A stretch of 40,420 nt of DNA from Oscillospiraceae bacterium (GCA_024404315.1 JAKSQD010000012.1:1-40420); one strand, 5' to 3'. Counted from the first letter of the stretch, positions 16,400 through 25,597 are shown. The notes: generated from the letters alone by a model not told the origin. Numbers and translations are program-made.

Positions 16400-18076
16400 A
16401 TGAATCAGGCATGGTGGAAGGAAAGCGTCGTCTATCAGGTCTATCCCCGCTCCTTTTGTGATTCCAACGGAGACGGCATCGGTGATCTGAACGGCATTTG
16501 CTCCAAGCTGGATTATCTGAAGGAACTGGGCATCAACGTGATCTGGATGAGCCCTGTCTACAAGTCTCCCAACGATGATAACGGTTATGATATTTCCGAT
16601 TATCAGGATATTATGGACGAATTCGGCACCATGGAGGACTTTGATGCACTTCTTGCCGAAGCCCATGAGCGTGGAATTAAGATTGTCATGGATTTGGTGG
16701 TGAACCACACCTCTGACGAGCATAAATGGTTCGTGGAGAGCCGTTCCTCCCGGGAGAATGACAAGCGTGATTTCTATATCTGGCGGGAAGCTGTGGATGG
16801 TCATGAGCCTAATAACTGGGGAAGCAGCTTTTCTGGCTCTGCATGGGAATGGGACGAGCAGACCCAGATGTATTATCTCCACTGTTTCTCAAAGAAACAG
16901 CCTGACCTGAATTGGGACAATCCCAGAGTCCGCAAGGCCGTCTTCGATATGATGACATGGTGGTGCGATAAGGGGATTGATGGCTTCCGCATGGATGTCA
17001 TTTCGATGATTTCCAAACCGGAGGGACTGCCGGATGTACCCAAAAAAGAGGGACAGCTTTACGGCGAGTGCTTCCTAGGGACGTGCAATGGACCGAGAGT
17101 CCATGAGTATTTGAAGGAAATGAACCGTGAAGTCCTCTCCAAATATGATTTGATGACCGTTGGTGAAACGGCTGGCGTGGATATCGAGAACGCCAAGAAA
17201 TACGCTAATAGCGATGGCTCTGAACTGAGCATGGTGTTTCAGTTTGAGCATGTCGGGTTGGACGCTGGAGAAACTGACAAGTGGTGTACTAACTCCTTTA
17301 AGCTCCCGGAGCTGAAAGAAAACCTCACCAAATGGCAGAAGGAGCTGGACGGCGTGGCGTGGAACTCTCTGTTCTTCTGCAACCACGACCAGCCCCGTGT
17401 GGTTTCCCGTTTGGGCGACAACTCCCCTGAGAGCGCAAAGTGCATTGCCACTATGCTGCACATGATGCAGGGTACACCCTACGTCTATCAGGGCGAAGAG
17501 CTGGGCATGACCAATTGCCCCTTTGGAGCGATTGAAAACTACCGGGATATTGAGAGCATTAATGCTTACCATGAGCTGACGGAGTCGGGACTTCGTGAGC
17601 CGGAGGAGCTGCTGGAGTGTATCGCCTATAAGAGCCGTGACAATGCCCGGACTCCCATGCAGTGGGACGATTCTCCCAACGGAGGCTTTACCACCGGAAC
17701 ACCGTGGATTATGGTGAATCCCAATTATCGTGAGATTAACGCCAAAAAGCAGCTTCTTGAGCCGGATTCCGTGTTTCATTATTATCAGAAGCTGATCTGG
17801 CTGCGCCGTAAGAGCAATTGGTCAGTGATGATTGTCTATGGCTCTTATGACCTGCTCTCCCCAGAGGATGAAAACATTTTCGCCTACATCCGTACCCTCG
17901 GAGACAAACGGCTTCTGGTCGTCTGCAACCTGTCCCCAGAGACTCAGAGCTATACCGTTCCTGCATCCGTGAGTTGGAGCGCTTCGGAACAGCTCATTGG
18001 AACAAAGGGCAGAACCGCCCTAAACCGGACGCTGTCGCTGACTCCGTGGCAGGCAGATGTCTGGGAGATTGGATAA
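16400..18076 (+). CDS. GH13 alpha-glucosidase, oligo-1,6-glucosidase-like
   Basis: A 558-residue GH13 enzyme, close to its partner at 13141 in length and layout. The opening WWKESVVYQVYPRSFCDSNGDGIGDL, nucleophile Asp 199 in GFRMDVI, acid/base Glu 256 in TVGETAG and Asp 330 in CNHDQPR are present. Val after the nucleophile is the residue seen in isomaltase-type enzymes, suggesting alpha-1,6 cleavage. The ATG at 16400 follows GGGAGG; an in-frame ATG at 16268 lies inside the promoter and is not used. It precedes the sugar transporter genes. Confidence 0.93.
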   Translation: MNQAWWKESVVYQVYPRSFCDSNGDGIGDLNGICSKLDYLKELGINVIWMSPVYKSPNDDNGYDISDYQDIMDEFGTMEDFDALLAEAHERGIKIVMDLVVNHTSDEHKWFVESRSSRENDKRDFYIWREAVDGHEPNNWGSSFSGSAWEWDEQTQMYYLHCFSKKQPDLNWDNPRVRKAVFDMMTWWCDKGIDGFRMDVISMISKPEGLPDVPKKEGQLYGECFLGTCNGPRVHEYLKEMNREVLSKYDLMTVGETAGVDIENAKKYANSDGSELSMVFQFEHVGLDAGETDKWCTNSFKLPELKENLTKWQKELDGVAWNSLFFCNHDQPRVVSRLGDNSPESAKCIATMLHMMQGTPYVYQGEELGMTNCPFGAIENYRDIESINAYHELTESGLREPEELLECIAYKSRDNARTPMQWDDSPNGGFTTGTPWIMVNPNYREINAKKQLLEPDSVFHYYQKLIWLRRKSNWSVMIVYGSYDLLSPEDENIFAYIRTLGDKRLLVVCNLSPETQSYTVPASVSWSASEQLIGTKGRTALNRTLSLTPWQADVWEIG

Positions 18077-18088
18077 CGAAGAAAATAG

Positions 18089-18111
18089 GAGGGGGATTCA
18101 TCGTCCCCCTC
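18089..18111. other. Hairpin after the second glucosidase
   Basis: GAGGGGGA (18089-18096) pairs with TCCCCCTC (18104-18111) around a seven-base loop. No T-run follows on the plus strand, so it may slow or process the transcript rather than terminate it. Confidence 0.55.
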
Positions 18112-18169
18112 TGAGAAAAAAACGGGAAATCAGTTTGCCTTATCAGAATTTACCCGGTAGGTATTACGT

Positions 18170-18198
18170 TTGAAAACAAAGCGTTATACCGATAATAT
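18170..18198 (+). promoter_or_regulatory. Promoter of the sugar ABC transporter
   Basis: TTGAAA (18170-18175), 17 bases, TAATAT (18193-18198). An imperfect inverted repeat, GGTATTACG (18160-18168) and CGTTATACC (18182-18190), surrounds the -35. The core TTATACCGATAA over the -10 matches only the inner part of the LacI-type operator, so direct control is uncertain. Confidence 0.55.
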
Positions 18199-18254
18199 GA
18201 GTGCATTAAGAGGTGTTTCCTCTTGCAAATATTTTAAAAAGGACGGAAAAACAC

Positions 18255-19574
18255 ATGAAAAAACTGTTTGCTCTCATCATGGCTCTGGCTATGGCAGTGA
18301 GCCTCGTCGCTTGCGGCGGCGGTAACTCCACCCCCAGCGGCAACACCTCCTCCGGTGATACCTCCAACACCGCTGCTGCTTCCGGCGATACCATTCGTCT
18401 GGTCAACGGCAAAATCGAGATTGACGCTGCTTTGAAGAATCTGGCCGCTAAGTACAAGGAAGAGACCGGCGTAACCGTGGAAATCGAATCCATGGGCGGC
18501 GGCGTTGACATTCAGGGTACTTTGAAGGGCTATTATCAGGCTGGCAACATGCCCGACATCTTCGTCAACAACGGCACCGACTTCGACAACTGGACCGGTA
18601 TGCTGGTTGACATGAAGGATCAGGCATGGGTCTCCGACACTCAGGCCGCTTACAAGGATGATTCCGGCGCTGTCATTGGCTTCCCCTACACCACCGAGGC
18701 CATCGGTCTGGCTTACAATGCAAGCATCCTTGAGGCTGCCGGCGTTGACCCCGCTACCCTGACCAGCCCCGACGCTATCAAGGCTGCATTCGAGACCATC
18801 GACTCCAAGAAGGCTGATCTGGGTCTTAACGCTGTTGTCGGCTACTGCGCTGAGGCTTCCTCCCTGTATTGGTCTACCGGCAACCACCTGTTCGCCAACT
18901 ACATCGACGGCGGTCTGGACCGTGAGGACACCACCTACATCGATCTGCTCTCCGACGGCGGCCAGCTGGACGAGGCTCGTATGACCGACTTCGCTAACTT
19001 CGTTGACCTGCTCAACCAGTACTCCGATCCCTCCCTGCTGGTTTCCGGCACCTACGATCAGCAGATCCTGAACTTCTCCTCCGGCAAGTACGCATTCGTC
19101 ACCCAGGGCTCCTGGATCGGTGCTACCATGACCTCCGACGACGCTGATGCTTATGCAGCAGCCGGCAACTTCAAGTGCGGCATGGTTCCCTATGCTTTCC
19201 AGGCCGGTCAGGAGAACATTCTGACCTCCGCTCCCTCCTACTGGTCCGTCTTTGGTGAGGGCAACACCGAGGCAGCTCTCGCATTCCTTGACTGGTGCGC
19301 TACCGATGCCGGTCAGGAGATCCTCGTCACGGAAGCTAACTGCATCAGCCCCTTCGAGTCCTGCACCTTCGTCGCAAACGATCCCTTCGCACAGACCATC
19401 TCCGACTACATCTCCGCTGGCAAGACCTCTAACTGGCACTGGTCCTTCATGAAGGAAGGTCTGGCTCAGAACTACACCGGTCAGGTCTTTGCTGACTTCG
19501 CTGCCGGCAACCTGGACGCTGCTTCCTTCGTTTCCACCATGCAGCAGGTCTGCGCTGCTTGCTACAACAGCTAA
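18255..19574 (+). CDS. Sugar-binding lipoprotein of an ABC importer (maltodextrin type)
   Basis: A 439-residue extracellular solute-binding protein. The signal MKKLFALIMALAMAVSLVAC has a lipobox with Cys 20, followed by a Ser/Thr/Gly linker and a family 1 binding fold (MPDIFVNNGTDFDNWTGMLVDM, YWSVFGEGNTEAALAFLDW). It captures oligosaccharides at the membrane and passes them to the two permeases downstream. The start at 18255 is set by the signal peptide and a weak AAAAGGA site. Strong codon bias toward GGC, GCT and ACC suggests very high expression. The sugar is inferred from the neighbours. Confidence 0.9.
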   Translation: MKKLFALIMALAMAVSLVACGGGNSTPSGNTSSGDTSNTAAASGDTIRLVNGKIEIDAALKNLAAKYKEETGVTVEIESMGGGVDIQGTLKGYYQAGNMPDIFVNNGTDFDNWTGMLVDMKDQAWVSDTQAAYKDDSGAVIGFPYTTEAIGLAYNASILEAAGVDPATLTSPDAIKAAFETIDSKKADLGLNAVVGYCAEASSLYWSTGNHLFANYIDGGLDREDTTYIDLLSDGGQLDEARMTDFANFVDLLNQYSDPSLLVSGTYDQQILNFSSGKYAFVTQGSWIGATMTSDDADAYAAAGNFKCGMVPYAFQAGQENILTSAPSYWSVFGEGNTEAALAFLDWCATDAGQEILVTEANCISPFESCTFVANDPFAQTISDYISAGKTSNWHWSFMKEGLAQNYTGQVFADFAAGNLDAASFVSTMQQVCAACYNS

Positions 19575-19869
19575 TAAGATCTGATCTTACCATCGGATCC
19601 TGACGGAGCATCTCCCCTCCCTCTTCCTCCTTATGTGAGCCGGAAGGAGGCGGAGACCCCTCAGCGGGCTTGCTCCCGACTCTCTCAATGAAATATCTGC
19701 GGGCGGTGGACGCTCCTGCTCTCTGCCGCTCGCATACCCTGATTTATGTCTGTCATCCGCTCCTGTATCGTTTTTTGGGGAGTGTTATTTTTGTTCCTTT
19801 TTTACGAAATATCCCGAAATTTACGTTGTTAGGGGCGGAACAATTCCTTTCGAAAGGGGTTTTTCTGCT
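19575..19869 (+). other. Intercistronic region of the sugar transporter
   Basis: No gene is seen. An inverted repeat CCTCCTT (19626-19632) with AAGGAGG (19644-19650) forms a short hairpin without a T-run; it could protect the highly expressed binding-protein message or lower downstream expression. GAAAGGGG at about 19853-19860 is the ribosome site of the next gene. Confidence 0.5.
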
Positions 19870-20937
19870 ATGAACGCAAATACCACCGGCAAAAAGGTCA
19901 TGTCTCTTGCCCTGCTGGTTGTTGGTACCGTTCTCATGGTTGGCTCCCTCGTCATGGACTTTACCGGAAGCGGTAGCCCTATGCGGGGACCCATGCTGAT
20001 TATCGGTGCGCTGGGCATTCTTGCTGGCATGTACTTTTTCCCCACCCTGGCCCGTCATCGTGGCATCATTAACTTCATCTTCCTGTTCCCCCTGCTGTTC
20101 TGCTTCGCCGTTACCGTTATCATTCCTCTGGTTTTGGGTATCTTCTACTCCATGACCGACTGGAATGGCGTTAAGATGAACGCTTTCATTGGTCTTGCCA
20201 ACTACATGACCATGTTCAAGGACCCCGGCTTCCTGTGGTCCATCCTGCTGACCTTCCTCTTTGTTGTGTTCAACATGGTGCTGGTCAACGTCATCGGCTT
20301 CTCTCTGGCTCTGCTCTGCACCAGCCGTCTCAAGGGCATCGGCTTCTTCCGTGCCGCTTACTTCCTGCCCAACCTCATCGGCGGCATCGTTCTGGGCTAT
20401 GTGTGGCAGTTCGTGTTCAACAACGTTCTGGTGAAGATCACCGCTACCGCCTTCGGTATGCAGAACTCCATCCTCGCCAACACCCCCACTGCCTTTGCAG
20501 CCATCATCGTGGTTTACATCTGGCAGTATGCCGGCTATATCATGCTGATCTACATCAACGGTCTGGTTACCATTCCCGGTGACGTGCTTGAGGCCGCCGC
20601 TATCGACGGCGCAAGCCCCACTCTCACCCTGTTCCAAATCAAGATTCCCATGATCATGTCCACCATCACCATCTGCACCTTCCTGACCCTGACCTCTGCC
20701 TTCAAGCAGTTCGACGTCAACATGGCTCTGACCAACGGCTCCGGCTCCGTCGCCAACTTCCTCGGCAACTACCTGACCAACGGCACCCAGATGCTGGCTC
20801 TGAACATCTACAACACCGCCATCTCCAAGAACAGCTATGCTCTCGGTCAGGCAAAGGCAGTTCTGTTCTTCATCATCCTCGCCTGCATCTCCCTGATCCA
20901 GGTTCGTATTTCCAACAGCAAGGAGGTTGAATTGTAA
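19870..20937 (+). CDS. Sugar ABC transporter permease (MalF-like)
   Basis: A 355-residue membrane protein of the carbohydrate importer type. Two extra N-terminal hydrophobic segments (VMSLALLVVGTVLMVGSLV and MLIIGALGILAGMYFF) precede the six-segment core. The EAA loop for contact with the ATPase is visible as EAAAIDGASPTLTLFQIKIP. It pairs with the next permease, with which it overlaps by one base (TAATG). The import ATPase is not encoded nearby. Confidence 0.92.
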   Translation: MNANTTGKKVMSLALLVVGTVLMVGSLVMDFTGSGSPMRGPMLIIGALGILAGMYFFPTLARHRGIINFIFLFPLLFCFAVTVIIPLVLGIFYSMTDWNGVKMNAFIGLANYMTMFKDPGFLWSILLTFLFVVFNMVLVNVIGFSLALLCTSRLKGIGFFRAAYFLPNLIGGIVLGYVWQFVFNNVLVKITATAFGMQNSILANTPTAFAAIIVVYIWQYAGYIMLIYINGLVTIPGDVLEAAAIDGASPTLTLFQIKIPMIMSTITICTFLTLTSAFKQFDVNMALTNGSGSVANFLGNYLTNGTQMLALNIYNTAISKNSYALGQAKAVLFFIILACISLIQVRISNSKEVEL

Positions 20938-21803
20938 TGAGAACTAAGATGAAAACCTCCAGCTTCGTCATTTTGATGGCAGTTGGTGTGGTCGTTGCTC
21001 TTTACACCCTGATGCCCTTCTTCCTGGTGTGCATCAACGTGTTTAAGAACGCAAACGGCATCGTTGCAAATCCCGTGGGTGTTGCCGGAATGAGCATTGG
21101 ACAGCTGACTGCCAACATTTCCAATGTGGTCAACAACTCCAACTTTAACTTCTGGTATGCTTTCGGCACCTCCGCTCTGATCACCATTATCTCTCTGGCT
21201 CTGCTGGCCCTCTTCGGCGGCATGGCCGGCTGGGTTATCTGCCGTAATAAGACCAAGTGGTCCACTGCCGTTTACATGACCTTTGTCGCCTCCATGATCA
21301 TCCCCTTCCAGGTGGTCATGCTCCCCCTGATCTCCACCTTCCGTGATGTGGGTAAGTTCGTTGGTCTGTCCATGCTCCAGTCCATCCCCGGTATCGTCTT
21401 TGCATACTGCGGCTTCGGCGGCGCTATGACCGTGTTCATCCTGACCGGCTTCGTCAAGACCATTCCCTATGCTCTGGAAGAGGCTGCCTCCATCGACGGC
21501 TGCTCCTATGAGGGCATCTATTTCCACATCATCTTCCCCCTGCTCAAGCCCTCCATTGTCACCGTTACCATTCTGAATGGTATGTGGATCTGGAACGACT
21601 ACCTCCTGCCCTCCCTGATGCTGGGTCAAAATGGTAAGGTCAAGACCCTTCCTGTTGCGGTTCAGGCATTCGTTGGCTCTTATGTCAAGCAGTGGGATTT
21701 GATTTTGACCGCTGCCTTGCTCGCCATGATTCCCATGATCATCATTTTCCTGATTGCTCAGAAGCAGATCATGAACGGTATGGTTGACGGTGCTGTCAAG
21801 TAA
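20937..21803 (+). CDS. Sugar ABC transporter permease (MalG-like)
   Basis: A 288-residue permease with six membrane segments and the EAA motif EEAASIDGCSYEGIYFHIIFP, the interaction site for an MsmX/UgpC-type ATPase. FQVVMLPLISTFRDVG and MWIWNDYLLPSLML are typical of the family. It is translationally coupled to the MalF-like gene and followed by a strong terminator. Confidence 0.93.
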   Translation: MRTKMKTSSFVILMAVGVVVALYTLMPFFLVCINVFKNANGIVANPVGVAGMSIGQLTANISNVVNNSNFNFWYAFGTSALITIISLALLALFGGMAGWVICRNKTKWSTAVYMTFVASMIIPFQVVMLPLISTFRDVGKFVGLSMLQSIPGIVFAYCGFGGAMTVFILTGFVKTIPYALEEAASIDGCSYEGIYFHIIFPLLKPSIVTVTILNGMWIWNDYLLPSLMLGQNGKVKTLPVAVQAFVGSYVKQWDLILTAALLAMIPMIIIFLIAQKQIMNGMVDGAVK

Positions 21804-21849
21804 CCTATTCTCTTAGTATCTCCTATCTCTATAAACATAGCATATAAAT

Positions 21850-21887
21850 AAGGGAAACAGGCAGCGTTTGTCTCCTGTTTCCCTTTT
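21850..21887 (+). terminator. Terminator of the sugar transporter operon
   Basis: Perfect 12-base arms (21850-21861 and 21874-21885) with a 12-base loop, ending in CCCTTTTC. Confidence 0.9.
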
Positions 21888-21900
21888 CTGGTGAATGATT

Positions 21901-22527
21901 ATGAAAATTTTTGATCCTGACAGCCCATTGATGTCTGCCTTGGGCAAGCTAGCTGATCTGTTCTTCTGCAATATGCTTTTTGTGGTGTTCTCCCTTCCTA
22001 TTATTACAATGGGAGCATCCCTCTCTGCTCTGCATTGCTGTGCCGTGAGTCTTGTCAATGACACAGAGGAGAGCTTTATCCCTCTTCAATTTTGGAAGGC
22101 ATTCCGCAAAAATTTCAAGCGCTCCACCCTTGCATGGTTGATTTGTCTCGGCATTTTTCTTCTGCTGGGAGCTTATTATCTTGCGGTGAGTATGTTGACT
22201 CCGTCTCTTCAAAAGACGTACCGCATTACTTTCTATGTTTTGGTATTTCTCTTTTTGTGCGGATTTCAATATATTTTTCCGTTGATTGCCCAATTTCCAT
22301 TGAAAGTCAGTCAGGTTCTTAAAAATGCTTGGCTTCTCAGTGCCGCCGAACTTCCGTGGACACTTCTCACAATTGCGGTAGAAGCTGCGGCGATTTATCT
22401 TAGCTTCTTTATGAATCCTGATGCTTATGGAATATCACTCTTTCTGTGGGCTGTTGAAATTCCAGCGTTGATTGCTTATCTGAACTCCTTCTTTTTCCGC
22501 ATCGCTTTTCGTCGCATGAAAAAATGA
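21901..22527 (+). CDS. YesL-family (DUF624) membrane protein
   Basis: A 208-residue protein with about five membrane segments. The start MKIFDPDSPLMSALGKLADLFFCNMLF with PIITMGASLSALH is the signature of the DUF624/YesL family, commonly found beside carbohydrate ABC importers in Firmicutes; its role is unknown. The ATG at 21901 has GGTGA six bases upstream, while the ATG at 21895 touches that site. The gene begins right after the transporter terminator, so it is expressed at low level by read-through or from an unseen promoter. Confidence 0.85.
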   Translation: MKIFDPDSPLMSALGKLADLFFCNMLFVVFSLPIITMGASLSALHCCAVSLVNDTEESFIPLQFWKAFRKNFKRSTLAWLICLGIFLLLGAYYLAVSMLTPSLQKTYRITFYVLVFLFLCGFQYIFPLIAQFPLKVSQVLKNAWLLSAAELPWTLLTIAVEAAAIYLSFFMNPDAYGISLFLWAVEIPALIAYLNSFFFRIAFRRMKK

Positions 22528-22642
22528 ACTGATTTTAAGTGATTCCTCGCTTTAGATTATAACTCTTTACTGATATTACAATATTTTCTCTTTCCAATAA
22601 AAGTGTATGAGTTGATATGATTTAAAAGCTATATATTTACAT

Positions 22643-22670
22643 TTGACACATTTCTAAACTCTGCTATACT
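22643..22670 (+). promoter_or_regulatory. Strong promoter of the mobilization genes
   Basis: TTGACA (22643-22648), 16 bases, TATACT (22665-22670). Transcription from here would give a leader of about 315 bases before mobC. Confidence 0.8.
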
Positions 22671-22688
22671 TATAAGTGACAGAACACG

Positions 22689-22775
22689 GGACTACTTTGA
22701 TTGATTGGATGATAAGAACTAAATACTTGCTATTCATGGTAAGTTGAGGTTCATTTCTATCAATGAAAGCAGTCC
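22689..22775 (+). repeat. Long imperfect inverted repeat in the mob leader
   Basis: GGACTACTTTGATTGAT near 22689 is the inverted counterpart of ATCAATGAAAGCAGTCC ending at about 22775, with three mismatches. It may form a leader RNA hairpin or mark an element end. Confidence 0.55.
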
Positions 22776-22801
22776 TGTTTCAGTTTAGAGTTTACGGAGG
22801 G

Positions 22802-22961
22802 CAAGTTTCTCCTGAGGGCCCTCGTTGGGGTCGATGATCTCAGAAACTTGATGGGGATTCCGCTCCCCATACCCTCGGCTCAATCGCTATCGGATTGAGT
22901 ATCAAAATTTCCTCTCGAAAATTTGCAGCAAAGCTGCCAGAAAACAGGTGCAAATCGCACC
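22802..22961 (+). other. Tandem hairpin array, candidate oriT
   Basis: Seven short inverted repeats follow each other: CAAGTTTCT/AGAAACTTG (22802-22850) enclosing GAGGGCCCTC (22814-22823); ATGGGGA/TCCCCAT (22851-22870); CTCAATC/GATTGAG (22879-22899); AAATTT/AAATTT (22905-22924); GCAGC/GCTGC (22925-22937); GGTGC/GCACC (22947-22961). Almost all arms are perfect. The place, just before mobC and a relaxase gene, is that of a transfer origin. The nick site is not identified. Confidence 0.6.
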
Positions 22962-22991
22962 CCATAATTACATTTCAAAGGAGTTACCACA

Positions 22992-23366
22992 CTGAGCAAC
23001 AAACATTTCACAAAATCCCCCGGAGAACATCGCAACAACGTCGTCAAGGTTCGCTTCACGGACAGCGAGCTGGAATATGTCAAAAGTACAGCTGAGCTTT
23101 TGCATTTATGTACCGCTGAATATATCCGGCAAATGGTATTCACAGGTCAGATCAAAACTAATGTCAATCTTTCCTGTTCATCCGAGCAGATGAATCAATA
23201 CTGCTATGAATTGAACAAAATCGGCAACAATCTCAACCAAATTACCAGACAGCTGAACAGCGGTGATCCGCTCAATAAAGAGGCTATGGATTGCATCCAG
23301 AGTATCCAGCAAATGATATGGGAACAGTCGCAGCAATACCATGACCTGTCTGGAGGGAACAGCTGA
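22992..23366 (+). CDS. mobC: MobC-like mobilization accessory protein, CTG start
   Basis: A 124-residue protein: VVKVRFTDSELEYVKSTAELL, then YIRQMVF, a ribbon-helix-helix-type start, and the later motif NKIGNNLNQITRQLN, which is diagnostic of MobC. It helps the relaxase bind oriT. AAAGGAG at 22977-22983 is eight bases before CTG at 22992. No ATG, GTG or TTG exists in frame between an upstream TAA and the TTG at 23100, which would delete the DNA-binding part. The stop (TGA) directly abuts the relaxase TTG start. Confidence 0.85.
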   Translation: MSNKHFTKSPGEHRNNVVKVRFTDSELEYVKSTAELLHLCTAEYIRQMVFTGQIKTNVNLSCSSEQMNQYCYELNKIGNNLNQITRQLNSGDPLNKEAMDCIQSIQQMIWEQSQQYHDLSGGNS

Positions 23367-25066
23367 TTGGCGATTCTAAAACATTTCAATGTAAAAAACA
23401 AGGATTATTCCGCCATTGTAAGATACTGCGTATTCCAGCATGATGACCATGCACGACCTTTGAGGGACAACCAAGGACACTTTATCCTGCGAGAAAACTA
23501 CCTGATTGATGGTATCAACTGCTGCCCGCTGTCCTATGATATTGAGTGTCGTTCCTCAAATCGACAGTGGGAGAAAAACCTCAACGAAAACGATATTCGT
23601 CAGCATCATTTTATCATCAGCTTTGAACCTTCTGATATAGAACGTGGATTAACGGTGGAAAAAGCACAGGAATTGGGTATGGAATTTGCCCAAAATTACT
23701 TTGCTGGTCACCAGTGCATTGTTGCAACTCACGCTGACGGCAACAACCATTCTCAAAACATCCATTGTCATATATCCATCAACAGCCTGCGAATTCACAA
23801 CCTTTCAGAACTGCCTCCATACACCAGCTTTGAACGTGATCGCCTTGCCGGATACAAGTTTCATCCGACCGATAGGTGTAGCGGTATTTGAAGGATCAGT
23901 TGATGGAGCTTTGTCGCTCCAATGGATTGGGACAAGTGGAGTTGAATAAGCCTGCAAAAAAGCGTGTTACAGATCAGGAATATTGGGCGCAGAAGCGAGG
24001 TCAGGAACATACACCCTCTGAGCCAACCAAATTCCAAACCGAGCTGGGAAAGATTCGCACAGCGATTGATGATGTGAAAGTACGGGCGGACAGCATCGAG
24101 GAATTCAAGGACATCCTGCTCAAAGAATACGGCATTTCCATCCGTGACAAGCGTGGACGATGGAGCTACAAACCCGCTGACCGCAAGCAGGGCGTAACGG
24201 CTCGGCGTCTGGGCGATGCTTATACGATGGAATCGGTCACGGCATTCATTACAAAAAAGCATCAATGCGGAGTGAAGAAAAAACTGAACATAAAAGAACA
24301 GAATCAGCAGCATATACCTGCTATCCCTGTCATCCCTGAAGAACCTCTCGTTCTATTCGCTGCGAAAAAGATTTTTAACCTGCAAGACCCCAAATATAAG
24401 AACAATATCGGGCTGGAACAGTGGGCAAAGCTGCAAAATCTCAAGGAAATGTCCCGTAGATTTAATTTTATTTGTGAGTCAGGCATCCATGTGGAAGCTC
24501 TGGTGCAGCGTGCGAAAAAGTATCAGAGCGAATTATCTGCGAAAACTGATAAAAAAGAGGAAAAAGAACAGAAATTAAAGGATATTAACAATCTTCTGCA
24601 ATGGGAAGGACAGCTTAACCAGACGAAAGTAGTCTATCAGCAGTGCCGAGACATTGCGGATAAAAAACAGCAGAATATTTTCTATCAGCAGCATCAGGAA
24701 GAGATTGATTTACATCGTTCTGCACAGCGAAAAATCAACAAATATAAGAACACCCATGGTTATGCAGACAAAAAGTTGCCAAGCACGAGGCAGCTTTCTG
24801 AAACGAAAGATACTCTTTCAAACGAGATACAAACCCTTTCAGAGGAAATTGTGCTCCTGAAATCAAATGTGGGCCTTCTGACCGCTGCTCAAAAGGATGT
24901 TATGGCAGCCTGTGAAAGTCTGGATTTGCTGACAGGATCAGAGTATTATGAAACTTTTGGCAAGAAAAAGTCCATCCGCAAGCATCTAAATCGGAAAAAA
25001 GCCCAACCTGAACAGGAGAACGAGAAGAAACACCGGAAATCCCATGATTACCAGGATTTGGAGTAA
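23367..25066 (+). pseudogene. MOBP-type relaxase broken by a frameshift
   Basis: The N-terminal part (174 residues) contains the relaxase core: early Tyr region YSAIVRYCVFQHD and the histidine motif HADGNNHSQNIHCHISIN that binds the metal. It ends at TGA 23889-23891. The next frame resumes immediately with RYLKDQLMELCRSNGLGQVEL, the normal continuation, and runs to 25066 with long coiled-coil stretches. A one-base loss near 23877-23881 explains the break; a TAG at 23879 bars entry in the second frame. No slippery heptamer is visible. The TTG start has GGAGGG nine bases upstream. Confidence 0.85.
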
Positions 25067-25370
25067 CTTCGTCCCTATTAGAGAAATGTTGTCTATTGTG
25101 TCTATTTAGTACAAAAATGAAAATATTTCTTGCAAAAACGCACATGGTGTGATAAAATACCATCAATCCATAGAACAACTCGATTATTTAACAGACGCTT
25201 CTCAATTTCATCCATATCGCAACGGCTCCAAGCTACGACCGTTGTAATCATATGGTGAAATATGGGGAGTTTTTCTTTTCCACAACTGAATCACTCCCAA
25301 AGCAAAGCTGCATCCACGTCATCCCGATAATCGAAAAGACACCTGAAACCATCAAAAGGCAGGCGTTTTC
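25067..25370 (+). other. Gap after the relaxase, no gene recognised
   Basis: A reading frame from the ATG at 25252 overlaps the following small gene in another frame and shows no recognisable domain. No promoter or hairpin stands out. Confidence 0.4.
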
Positions 25371-25526
25371 GTGGAATCCGAAACCAAAACCGTACTTCCC
25401 AAGAAAGAACTTGAAGCGTTTGCCCGCTGCTTTTATCCTCATATCTGTGCTTATTTTGAGAGCGAAGAGGGTCAAAAAGCCTATGCGGAGTATGTGCAAA
25501 ATCAAAAGACAGAACAGATGAAATAA
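25371..25526 (+). CDS. Small conserved mobile-element protein, 51 residues
   Basis: A GTG-started frame encodes a 51-residue protein, VLPKKELEAFARCFYPHICA followed by YFESEEGQKAYAEY. The layout, basic then LEAFARCF, then FESEEGQ, resembles small proteins I recall next to serine recombinases of clostridial mobile elements. AAAGG lies about 12 bases upstream, and a TGA blocks the frame further up. It ends 72 bases before the recombinase -35. Function unknown; a recombination directionality role is a guess only. Confidence 0.6.
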   Translation: MESETKTVLPKKELEAFARCFYPHICAYFESEEGQKAYAEYVQNQKTEQMK

Positions 25527-25597
25527 CTGCCCCTGTGGATGCAGCTTGTATGAAAAAAGAAAATCAAACAGAAATCGAAAAATCACGCTTTAAAGTG

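Noticed and set aside
18089-18111. Full terminator after the second glucosidase
   Set aside because: Stable hairpin but followed by GAGAAAAAAAC instead of a T-run; kept only as a hairpin.
18234-19439. Open frame of about 400 codons opposite the binding protein
   Set aside because: Produced by the strong codon bias of the real gene.
25252-25521. Frame of 89 codons between relaxase and recombinase
   Set aside because: Overlaps the better-supported 51-residue frame and has no recognisable motif or ribosome site.
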